Source of the DNA: JAIPIY01 sp964489785
GTDB taxonomy: Bacteria > Patescibacteriota > Minisyncoccia > Phycocordibacterales > UBA1006
Assembly: GCA_964489785.1 (NCBI GenBank)
Contig: CAZAZY010000019.1
Coordinates: forward strand, 1 to 13,295
Length of the DNA: 13,295 bases
Direction: 5' to 3'
This document shows, one piece after another, positions 1 to 5,301 of the stretch. Below the pieces are notes generated by a model. The model was not told the DNA's origin, made no database searches, and saw only the letters and a list, made by a program, of their open reading frames with translations. Numbering within the stretch: the stretch's first letter is position 1; every line of letters begins with the position of its first letter. A program made the position numbers and the translations under genes.

Positions 1-261
1 AACCAAAAGCTCTTTGCCATGAAAGATCTAAAGGAATTAAAACAATTTTTGAAATTGAAAAAGAAGGAATGTTCTGGATTACAAAAATCATTTATCTTGA
101 AAAGACTCAAGAAATGTAACGAAAAGTTCAAAACATCTCATTCTATACAATGGAAACAGGTAGGCCAAGCAGACATTTATTTATGGGAAATCATTGAACG
201 TTGGAATAACTATTACAATGAACAACCTTCTGGTAAATCAGTTCAGCTACGCCTGTTTTAA
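1..261 (+). CDS. C-terminal part of an unrecognised protein (5' truncated by window)
   Basis: The frame is open from base 1 and ends at TAA 259-261, directly before a strong terminator. The first in-frame ATG is at 19, but it has neither a -10 element at leaderless distance nor a Shine-Dalgarno sequence, so I read this as the tail of a longer gene. The visible 86 residues are Lys-rich in the first half (KLKKKE, KRLKKC) and aromatic in the second (WKQ, YLWEIIERWNNYY), ending PSGKSVQLRLF. The lysine-rich helices suggest nucleic-acid contact, but I recognise no family. The tail loosely recalls the RWNxYY-type ends of integrase/transposase proteins; that is only a resemblance and no DDE residues are visible. 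The existence of coding sequence is fairly sure; the identity is unknown. Confidence 0.55.
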   Translation, partial: NQKLFAMKDLKELKQFLKLKKKECSGLQKSFILKRLKKCNEKFKTSHSIQWKQVGQADIYLWEIIERWNNYYNEQPSGKSVQLRLF

Positions 262-267
262 ACAAAG

Positions 268-297
268 GGGACCCTATTTCAAAGGGTCCCTTTTTTT
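268..297 (+). terminator. Rho-independent terminator after the first gene
   Basis: A perfect 8-bp stem GGGACCCT (268-275) / AGGGTCCC (283-290) encloses a 7-nt loop and is followed by seven T (291-297). It starts 6 nt after the stop codon of the upstream gene and separates that gene from the SET-domain gene. Confidence 0.9.
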
Positions 298-326
298 ATA
301 TACTACATGTTTTATTTTATATCATT

Positions 327-335
327 TGGTATACT
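327..335 (+). promoter_or_regulatory. Extended -10 promoter of the SET gene (leaderless geometry)
   Basis: TGGTATACT is an extended -10 element (TG at 327-328, hexamer TATACT at 330-335). The expected transcription start, about 7-8 nt later, coincides with the A of ATG 343. No convincing -35 is present, as is usual for extended -10 promoters. It favours the start at 343 over the in-frame ATG at 307, which lies upstream of the promoter. Confidence 0.65.
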
Positions 336-342
336 GTCTCTT

Positions 343-750
343 ATGAATAAAAAAAATACATCTAAAAAAATAGCAGTGAAAAGATCGTCCGCTGGTCTTG
401 GATTATTTGCAACATCAGATTTTAAAAAAGGTGAACTGGTGATTGAATACACTGGGGATCGCATCACCGATGCAGAGGCACAAAAACGTGGAGGCAAATA
501 TTTATTCGAAGTAAACGAAAATCTGACCATAGACGGAACTAAACGTCACAACACAGGACGATACATGAACCATGCGTGTAAACCAAATGCCGAAGCTGAA
601 CATGACGAAGAAACAGATAGAATATACATACGTGCAAAAAAATCGATCAAATCGGGCGAAGAAATAACCTATCATTATGGTAAAGATTATTTTAAAAGAA
701 TGATTCAACCAGTTGGGTGCAAATGTATTTCTTGTAAAGAAAAATTTTGA
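343..750 (+). CDS. SET-domain protein (putative protein-lysine methyltransferase)
   Basis: This is a small SET-domain protein of 135 residues from ATG 343. SET enzymes transfer a methyl group from S-adenosylmethionine to lysine side chains; the substrate here is unknown. In order (numbered from 343): SAGLGLFAT about 16-24 and GELVIEYTG 30-38 (the N-terminal SET strands), RYMNHACKPN 73-82 (the NHxCxPN cofactor and knot motif), GEEITYHYG 105-113 (the GEExTxDY motif with His in place of Asp), then a post-SET CxCxxC cluster at Cys126, Cys128 and Cys131 that could hold zinc together with Cys79. An in-frame ATG at 307 would add 12 hydrophobic residues, but it lies upstream of the extended -10, so 343 is preferred. 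The stop TGA overlaps the -35 of the next gene. The family is certain; the role in a bacterium (often an acquired eukaryotic-type domain) is open. Confidence 0.9.
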   Translation: MNKKNTSKKIAVKRSSAGLGLFATSDFKKGELVIEYTGDRITDAEAQKRGGKYLFEVNENLTIDGTKRHNTGRYMNHACKPNAEAEHDEETDRIYIRAKKSIKSGEEITYHYGKDYFKRMIQPVGCKCISCKEKF

Positions 751-775
751 CATATTCATTGATACATGTAATTAT
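747..775 (+). promoter_or_regulatory. Promoter of the 801 gene, TTGACA-17-AATTAT
   Basis: A perfect -35 TTGACA (747-752) overlaps the stop codon of the SET gene. A 17-bp spacer ending TGT (extended -10 position) leads to AATTAT (770-775, 4 of 6 consensus). The predicted start is near 782, giving a short leader of about 19 nt with a weak GGAAA about 5 nt before the ATG. It is one of the few units here that does not look leaderless. Confidence 0.6.
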
Positions 776-800
776 ATAAACGAACCAACACTGGAAATTA

Positions 801-1229
801 ATGACACATGTACCTTTCGAATTGCAACCTGGTGGAATTTTGCATGAATTGAGAATTTATGGAACGAATGTTTCTAATCCTAAATTTCATTTGATTCCAT
901 ACATTCCTACATCTGCATTGTCTTGTGATTTTTGGGTCAATCAACTAGAACGCGATGCGTTTGAGCTATTGATACAAAAAAACAAACAATCGGGCAATCA
1001 TATACACACAGATTTTGCCTTACTTATGTGCGGTATTCATTTCCCTGAATCCCTCTTTCAAAGGGAAGGAATAAAGAAAGAGCATCTAGATTGGATGCAT
1101 TCCCTATCACAAGAAGAGATAGGTACCTTGTCAAAAAGAGTGCTGATTATCTCGGGACATTTTCAACATAGATGCCCAAATATCAATGATCTAGGGCAGA
1201 TAATTCTGGAATCTTTTTTTTGTGTATGA
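801..1229 (+). CDS. Hypothetical protein, frame interrupted at a T8 run
   Basis: I do not recognise this 142-residue product. It begins MTHVPFELQPGG, contains a His/Cys/aromatic-rich centre (HIHTDFALLMCGIHF) and a predicted helical stretch around LSQEEIGTLSKRVLI, with no signal peptide or membrane segment. As read it ends ESFFCV-stop at 1227-1229, immediately after eight T (1214-1221). Dropping one T lets the frame run on for 29 codons to TGA 1309-1311, 11 nt before the terminator stem, giving 169 residues. The intact-frame version fits the transcription unit better, so the gene is a recent frameshift, a slippage-expressed gene or a homopolymer sequencing error. It is transcribed from the TTGACA promoter overlapping the SET stop and may have a weak ribosome-binding site (GGAAA). 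Confidence 0.7.
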   Translation: MTHVPFELQPGGILHELRIYGTNVSNPKFHLIPYIPTSALSCDFWVNQLERDAFELLIQKNKQSGNHIHTDFALLMCGIHFPESLFQREGIKKEHLDWMHSLSQEEIGTLSKRVLIISGHFQHRCPNINDLGQIILESFFCV

Positions 1230-1311
1230 TGGTAATTTATTCACCAGGTTCGAAGAACCAACAACAAAAGAACAAGAACAAATTCATGCAATGTGTGACA
1301 TCGCTGTATGA
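1222..1311 (+). other. Out-of-frame 3' continuation of the 801 gene
   Basis: In the frame one base back from the 801 reading frame, sequence downstream of the T8 run reads VYDGNLFTRF then EEPTTKEQEQIHAMCDIAV and stops at TGA 1309-1311. The composition (acidic/basic/polar, a plausible helix) is protein-like, no independent start is present, and the stop falls just before the terminator at 1323. I interpret it as the true C-terminus of the preceding gene. Confidence 0.6.
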
Positions 1312-1322
1312 TTCGCACAACC

Positions 1323-1351
1323 AATCTCCTTGGAATTATTCCAAGGAGATT
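1323..1351. terminator. Bidirectional hairpin between convergent genes
   Basis: A perfect 13-bp inverted repeat AATCTCCTTGGAA (1323-1335) / TTCCAAGGAGATT (1339-1351) has a 3-nt loop. It lies between the 801 gene (+) and truB (-), whose stop codon is at 1356-1358. The T-tract is modest on the plus side (TTATTTAT) and poor on the minus side. Confidence 0.75.
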
Positions 1352-1355
1352 TTAT

Positions 1356-2096
1356 TTATAGAAAAATCTTTGTACGCACAATATTCCATGCCAATGCAGG
1401 AATACCCAAAGATTTACCTACATCATATGACAATTGTCGCATGTACGTCCCAGAAGAAACATACGCGGAAATACGCACCACAGGATACAATGAATCAGCA
1501 TTATATTTTTCTAATAATGCACCCCATGATTGAATTGATTCTTCCTGACGAAAATCCCCAGACACTATTCGTATTTTATCTTTTGCTTTTTGTACTATTT
1601 CTTCCAAGGGTACTACATAAAAATCAACCACCTGTATGGTGTGTATCGTTACCGTATGTGTAGGTAAATCATCTTCGGTAATGGTGCCCTTTCGTGCATG
1701 AGTATGCAATTGTTTACCGTCTATTGTTTTTGAAGAATATGCGGGATATTGTTGTTCAAAGGTTTTCTGAAATGATTGCAATTTCTTTTCGATGGTTTGT
1801 AGTGAAATTAATCCCCCAGGAGTACTCTGCCCTACAACTCCCAATGGATCATGCGTATCAGTTCCTATGCCCAACAGAATATCAACCTGGTATTCTTTGT
1901 CTTTACCCAGAAAATCATCTTTTTGTTTACATGATCCCCCTGTCAAAATATATAATAGTCCCGATGCCAGTGGATCCAATCTTCCGGCATAGGTCATGGG
2001 TACATCCGTATATTCGGGAAAAGATATCCGAAACCGATCCATACATGACAACGGGGTTTCACCAGAATGTTTATAGAGAAAGAATTTTTCTATCAT
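1356..2096 (-). CDS. truB: tRNA pseudouridine(55) synthase TruB-like
   Basis: TruB isomerises U55 to pseudouridine in the T-loop of tRNAs. The 246-residue product has the catalytic motif YAGRLDPLASGLL (about 36-48) with the nucleophile Asp41, then the second TruB motif QQYPAYSSKTIDGKQLHTHA (about residues 114-133) and the C-terminal SSGTYMRQLSYDVGKSLG block typical of the family. The N-terminus is divergent: the usual DKPxGxTS segment is replaced by YKHSGETPLSC and the KVGHTG lead-in to the catalytic loop is shortened. The length is close to the catalytic domain alone, so the C-terminal PUA domain of longer TruBs is probably absent. It has its own extended -10 promoter with leaderless spacing and converges on the 801 gene. 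An ATG at 2094-2096 is the only sensible start. Confidence 0.88.
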   Translation of the reverse strand: MIEKFFLYKHSGETPLSCMDRFRISFPEYTDVPMTYAGRLDPLASGLLYILTGGSCKQKDDFLGKDKEYQVDILLGIGTDTHDPLGVVGQSTPGGLISLQTIEKKLQSFQKTFEQQYPAYSSKTIDGKQLHTHARKGTITEDDLPTHTVTIHTIQVVDFYVVPLEEIVQKAKDKIRIVSGDFRQEESIQSWGALLEKYNADSLYPVVRISAYVSSGTYMRQLSYDVGKSLGIPALAWNIVRTKIFL

Positions 2097-2102
2097 ACCA
2101 AG

Positions 2103-2111
2103 ATACTAGCA
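2103..2111 (-). promoter_or_regulatory. Extended -10 promoter of truB (leaderless geometry)
   Basis: On the minus strand TGCTAGTAT forms an extended -10 (TGC 2109-2111, hexamer TAGTAT 2103-2108). Six nt separate it from the truB ATG at 2096, so the predicted first transcribed base is the A of the start codon. No clear -35 was seen. Confidence 0.6.
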
Positions 2112-2133
2112 TACTTTGGGTAAATATATTACA

Positions 2134-2168
2134 AAAACAAAAACCGCCATCATGACGGTTTTTGTTTT
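2134..2168. terminator. Terminator of the surface-protein gene
   Basis: A 13-bp stem AAAACAAAAACCG (2134-2146) / CGGTTTTTGTTTT (2156-2168) with a 9-nt loop lies 12 nt after the stop of the gene on the minus strand. The A-rich left arm supplies the U-tract in the minus direction. It separates the surface-protein gene from the truB promoter. Confidence 0.85.
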
Positions 2169-2179
2169 CAAGAGATATA

Positions 2180-3373
2180 TTAGTTAAGATCTTCTGATTT
2201 GTATTCTGTCTTTTGTGCTAAACGCTTTTTCATAATAACACGAGAACTTATTACAATAATGGCACCTACAACAAGTACGATAAATAAAATCAGAATAATG
2301 TTTCCAAAAATCCCTGCACCAGATGCATTTGCACCTAATCCCAAAGATGAACCTGTTCCGTACGCATCAACGTCACGTGCACGAACGGTATCAACAGATT
2401 GATCATCACCAACAGCGACAGTTAATTCAGCAGTTGCAACAACATAGTTTTCAAGAGCAGAGTTTGCACGTACTAATACAGTTACTTCGTCAGTTGATTT
2501 TGCTTCGATGGTTCCCAATTGTACCGTAATCACTGATGATTCTGGTTCATGTAATCCTTTCGAGAATGACAAGATTTCAAAACCTTCTGGTATCGAAATT
2601 ACTAATTTTGCTGATTCGACATCTGCAGTTGTTTTATTGTGATACACCACACGATAGGTAAATGTTTCTCCAGGAAACACAGTCTCTACACCATTTTCGA
2701 TAGACAATCGAGAATATTTTGATTCACCAACTAAATCTTGTTTTGAAAAATCAACAGTATTTGATGTAGTATTCGTATTTAGGTTCAAAGAAGAATTTGA
2801 TCCACCAGAATTTGTAGACGATCCATTTCCATTTGAATTTGAGTTAGTATTTGCATTAGCATTATTCGTAGTAGATTGATTATCTGAATCATTATCCGAA
2901 TTGTTTCCAGAGAAGAATCCAGCTCCTGTACTATTTCCATTAGATTGAGATGAAGTATTAGTAGATGCAACGACATCAGTTTCCAAAGTTTTTAATTCGT
3001 ATCGTTGTCCTCGGGTCACCCCTTCGGCGTTTTCAGCAACAAGACGGTAATAATATGTAGTGCCAGGTTCAAGGTTTTTAACTTTTACTTTTCTATTTTC
3101 AGGCTTTTGATATACACCAGATAACCCAGCAGTACGGTTCAAAGATGAAGGAGAAGTACCATATTCAAACCACGCAGTAGTTGATTGGTTTCCTGTATCA
3201 AAAACAACCCCAGAAAAAACGGCTGTAGTGCTGGTTATTTCAGAAGAAGGGTAGGTGGAAATTTCAGGCATAGCAGCAGATGCAACCTGAATACCGCCAA
3301 ATAGTGCAATACCTATAGCCATAAAAGCCAAGAAAACTGCTGTATGTATTTTTGCGATTGATATATTATTCAT
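2180..3373 (-). CDS. Secreted, membrane-anchored surface protein (Fn3-like and DUF11-like)
   Basis: A 397-residue extracytoplasmic protein. Residues 1-33 look like a signal peptide (hydrophobic stretch AVFLAFMAIGIALFGG, then ASA before Ala34). Residues about 37-130 read as a fibronectin-III-like module (TTAVFSGVV, WFEYGT, NLEPGTTYYYRLVAENAEG). Residues about 137-207 are an Asn/Ser/Thr/Gly-rich low-complexity linker with many potential glycan sites. Residues about 218-325 form a beta-rich DUF11-like/conserved-repeat module (FPGETFTYRVVYHN, LVISIPEGFEIL). A single transmembrane helix (about 356-379) is followed by a basic tail MKKRLAQKTEYKSEDLN. The topology is therefore outside domains with a short cytoplasmic anchor. 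It has a near-consensus promoter. The function is probably adhesion or cell-envelope structure; the binding partner is unknown. Confidence 0.85.
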   Translation of the reverse strand: MNNISIAKIHTAVFLAFMAIGIALFGGIQVASAAMPEISTYPSSEITSTTAVFSGVVFDTGNQSTTAWFEYGTSPSSLNRTAGLSGVYQKPENRKVKVKNLEPGTTYYYRLVAENAEGVTRGQRYELKTLETDVVASTNTSSQSNGNSTGAGFFSGNNSDNDSDNQSTTNNANANTNSNSNGNGSSTNSGGSNSSLNLNTNTTSNTVDFSKQDLVGESKYSRLSIENGVETVFPGETFTYRVVYHNKTTADVESAKLVISIPEGFEILSFSKGLHEPESSVITVQLGTIEAKSTDEVTVLVRANSALENYVVATAELTVAVGDDQSVDTVRARDVDAYGTGSSLGLGANASGAGIFGNIILILFIVLVVGAIIVISSRVIMKKRLAQKTEYKSEDLN

Positions 3374-3379
3374 AATTAC

Positions 3380-3408
3380 ATCATAGCATATATGAAACTA
3401 TTTGTCAA
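3380..3408 (-). promoter_or_regulatory. Strong promoter of the surface-protein gene, TTGACA-17-TATGAT
   Basis: On the minus strand a perfect -35 TTGACA (3403-3408), a 17-bp spacer ending TGC (extended -10) and TATGAT (3380-3385) are followed by exactly 6 nt and then the ATG at 3373. The predicted transcript begins at the start codon. This is the cleanest leaderless protein-gene promoter in the window. Confidence 0.85.
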
Positions 3409-3443
3409 TACCCTACAGATAGCTCTTTTTATACCTAAAGGTC

Positions 3444-3472
3444 TTTACAAAGAAAGAAAAATAAGCTAGAAT
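3444..3472 (+). promoter_or_regulatory. Promoter of the infC operon, TTTACA-17-TAGAAT
   Basis: TTTACA (3444-3449, 5 of 6) and TAGAAT (3467-3472, 5 of 6) are spaced by exactly 17 bp, with a predicted transcription start near 3478-3480. The -10 hexamer overlaps the ATG at 3471, so a transcript from here would not contain that codon. See the finding on the infC start. Confidence 0.55.
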
Positions 3473-4061
3473 GGCAGAGCTTACAAGCAATAATAACGTT
3501 ATATCTACCTTGAAGAATAAAAACACCACAGATCGCGTTCGTATCAATGAAACAATTCGTGCAAATGAATTACGTATCATAGATAGCGAGGGTGCAAATT
3601 TAGGTATCATGTCTTTTAGTGAAGCATTGGCGAAAGCAAAAGAATTAGGTCAAGACCTTATTGAAATTTCTCCAAAAGCAGTTCCCCCTATCGCAAAAAT
3701 AATGGACTACGGTCGTTATAAATACGAAGAAGGGAAAAAACAAAAAAAGGCAAAGCAACAATCTACGGAAACAAAGATTGTGCAAATCAAGATAGGTACA
3801 GGTGAACACGATTTAGCTCTTAAGGCTAAAAAAGCTTCAGAGTGGTTAAAAGAAGGACATCGCATTCAGTTAGAACTCTTTCTCGTTGGAAGAACGAAAT
3901 ATATGGATGAGACTTTTCTTAAAGACCGTATGAAGAGAATTCTGGCCCTGATTAGCGAACCATACAAATTGGCTCATGATATCAAAAAAGGACCAAAAGG
4001 ATTTGTCACCATTCTTGAAAAAGAAACAAAGAAACCAGTAATTTCAACAGAAGCGATATAA
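3471..4061 (+). CDS. infC: Translation initiation factor IF-3
   Basis: IF-3 binds the 30S subunit, prevents premature 50S joining and checks the start codon-initiator tRNA pair. The 196-residue frame contains the N-domain signature RVRINETIRANELRIIDSEG (about 22-41), the linker KIMDYGRYKYEEGKKQKKAK (about 75-94) and the C-domain (KIGTGEHDLALKAKKASEWL, then VGRTKYMDETFL). The first 20 residues (Ser/Asn/Thr-rich) precede the conserved region and may not be translated, because a good promoter's -10 overlaps ATG 3471. In-frame alternatives are non-AUG codons such as ATA 3501 or TTG 3510, and infC commonly starts at rare codons. It is the first gene of the classic infC-rpmI-rplT order, in which L20 autoregulates in several bacteria; I saw no convincing L20-binding leader here. 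Confidence 0.95.
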   Translation: MAELTSNNNVISTLKNKNTTDRVRINETIRANELRIIDSEGANLGIMSFSEALAKAKELGQDLIEISPKAVPPIAKIMDYGRYKYEEGKKQKKAKQQSTETKIVQIKIGTGEHDLALKAKKASEWLKEGHRIQLELFLVGRTKYMDETFLKDRMKRILALISEPYKLAHDIKKGPKGFVTILEKETKKPVISTEAI

Positions 4062-4084
4062 CAACAACATTATTACACAAACAT

Positions 4085-4288
4085 ATGTCTAGCCAAAAAA
4101 CAAACAAATCATTTATAAAAAGACTCAAAGTTACCAAAAACGGTAAAGTTATTGCTCGTAAATCTGGTTTCAATCACCTAAACGCAAAAATGCGACGAGT
4201 AAAACAACTGGCCGGAAAAGTACCCCGAGTTATCACCTTAACAAAAAAGGTTGTGCAACAAAATTTGCCACACCATTCTGTTAAATAA
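4085..4288 (+). CDS. rpmI: 50S ribosomal protein bL35
   Basis: A 67-residue, strongly basic protein with the bL35 pattern KTNKSFIKRLKVTKNGKVIA followed by HLNAKMRRVKQLAGK. It lies 23 nt after infC and 26 nt before rplT, the usual operon order. The upstream region (ACACAAACAT before ATG) has no Shine-Dalgarno sequence. The C-terminal VQQNLPHHSVK corresponds to the family's VKRLLPY-type end. Confidence 0.93.
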   Translation: MSSQKTNKSFIKRLKVTKNGKVIARKSGFNHLNAKMRRVKQLAGKVPRVITLTKKVVQQNLPHHSVK

Positions 4289-4314
4289 CCTTATACAGTA
4301 AATAATTTTCATAT

Positions 4315-4659
4315 ATGTCACGCGTAAAAAGAGGAACAATTTCAATGAAGAGACGTCGCAATGTCCTAAAGGCAGCGAAAGGTTTTCGATTTGGACGAAG
4401 TACAAAAGAACGAGAAGCAAAAGTTGCTTTACGAAAAGCTGGAACACATGCTTTTGCTCACCGAAAAGACAAGAAAGCTGATTTCCGAAAACTTTGGACA
4501 GTAAATATCAATGCAGGAGTTCGAGCTCATGGAATGTCATACAGTGTTTTCATCAAAAATCTGAAAACAAAAAACATTCTTTTGAACCGAAAAATGCTTG
4601 CTACCCTAGCCGAAGAACATCCATCAATATTTACAGAGATAGTAAATACTGTTGCTTAA
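4315..4659 (+). CDS. rplT: 50S ribosomal protein bL20
   Basis: A 114-residue protein of normal bL20 length. It starts MSRVKRGTISMKRRRNVLKA and has the long basic N-terminal helix (KGFRFGRSTKEREAK), then the globular part RKLWTVNINAGVRAHGMSYS and NRKMLATLAEEHP. bL20 is an early 23S rRNA-binding assembly protein and, in several bacteria, the translational repressor of this operon. No Shine-Dalgarno sequence precedes ATG 4315 (TTTTCATAT). The gene ends just before a bidirectional terminator. Confidence 0.96.
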   Translation: MSRVKRGTISMKRRRNVLKAAKGFRFGRSTKEREAKVALRKAGTHAFAHRKDKKADFRKLWTVNINAGVRAHGMSYSVFIKNLKTKNILLNRKMLATLAEEHPSIFTEIVNTVA

Positions 4660-4666
4660 ATCTCCT

Positions 4667-4705
4667 TATAAACAAAAACCCGCCATTGGCGGTTTTTTGT
4701 TTATA
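4667..4705. terminator. Bidirectional terminator between rplT and the SLOG gene
   Basis: A CCGCC (4680-4684) / GGCGG (4688-4692) core stem with a 3-nt loop is extended, after one C-T mismatch, by 12 further pairs (TATAAACAAAAA with TTTTTGTTTATA). The long A- and T-tracts serve both strands. It closes the infC operon (+) and the VanZ-betaCASP-SLOG operon (-), whose last stop is at 4713. Confidence 0.9.
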
Positions 4706-4712
4706 TCATAGA

Positions 4713-5297
4713 TTATTTCCCCTGTTCTTGTTCTCGTATCTTTTTCAAGATGCGTTCTACAAGGCGTCTAGGATCATCATCAAAGAGAACTAATTCCCTG
4801 TGGGCATACCGTGTTTCATTCAGTAATTGTTCGATAAATTCATCTGTTTTCCATGGGCCCTGCAGGATACCAATAGGCTTTTTTTCTTGTAATGCAATAG
4901 TAAGTTCATTAATCGTCCCCACCCTACCACAACCAATAATAACAGCTTCCGCAGAACGAATCATCAGCAAATTAGACCCAGCATATCCAAAACCAGTATA
5001 TACAATAGTATTAAAAAAATGCGTTGGCAGTCGGTGGATTTCAACATGATCACGTTTTCCCGCTGCTGGAGAAAATCCAATAGTCGTTCCACCTGAATCA
5101 TGAACCCCTTTTGCAACCCACAATGGAAATCCCGTTACAGCCCCCAGAATCGCTGTCACTCCATGTGCAGTTAGTTCTTGACCCAACTGCATAGCCAGCG
5201 GCATAGCATCTTCTCCACACAAAGAAGTATCGGCGGCGCCAGAGATTGCAATAGTATAACTATGTTCGGATGTATTTTTTTCCATACTGTTTATCAT
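4713..5297 (-). CDS. SLOG/LOG-family nucleotide-binding protein
   Basis: A Rossmann-like protein of the LOG (lysine-decarboxylase-like) superfamily, whose characterised members are phosphoribohydrolases of nucleoside 5'-monophosphates or nucleotide sensors. Visible in the 194 residues are the first strand YTIAISGAADT, the segment GFGYAGSNLLMIRSAEAVII (about 102-121), and GCGRVGTINE (122-131), which matches the PGGxGTxxE motif with Glu131; Arg114 precedes it. The PGG is replaced by GCGR, so catalysis is uncertain. The ATG at 5297 follows the upstream stop by one base (TGATATG), which would suit coupled reinitiation. ATG 5285 (four residues shorter) sits 7 nt after an extended -10 and may be the start on its own transcript. 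It is the last gene of the operon behind the beta-CASP nuclease. Confidence 0.85.
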   Translation of the reverse strand: MINSMEKNTSEHSYTIAISGAADTSLCGEDAMPLAMQLGQELTAHGVTAILGAVTGFPLWVAKGVHDSGGTTIGFSPAAGKRDHVEIHRLPTHFFNTIVYTGFGYAGSNLLMIRSAEAVIIGCGRVGTINELTIALQEKKPIGILQGPWKTDEFIEQLLNETRYAHRELVLFDDDPRRLVERILKKIREQEQGK

Positions 5298-5301
5298 ATC
5301 A
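5293..5301 (-). promoter_or_regulatory. Extended -10 inside the end of the beta-CASP gene (SLOG promoter)
   Basis: TGATATGAT on the minus strand: the TGA is the stop codon of the beta-CASP gene (5299-5301) and TATGAT (5293-5298) is a good -10. Seven nt separate it from ATG 5285. The -35 is weak (TTTCGA at 17 bp). It predicts an internal leaderless transcript for the SLOG gene alone. Confidence 0.5.

Noticed and set aside
1..261. First gene as an integrase/transposase remnant
   Set aside because: The RWNxYYN tail is only a loose resemblance; no catalytic residues, inverted repeats or target duplications are visible.
1220..2155. Two long plus-strand frames antisense to truB (147 and 153 codons)
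   Set aside because: They lie opposite a clear truB gene with intact motifs, cross the terminator at 1323-1351, and have composition expected of antisense shadows.
748..5301. UGA read as glycine (Gracilibacteria/SR1-type code)
   Set aside because: UGA ends the SET gene (748-750) and the beta-CASP gene (5299-5301) at the expected family lengths, and no conserved internal position is coded by UGA.
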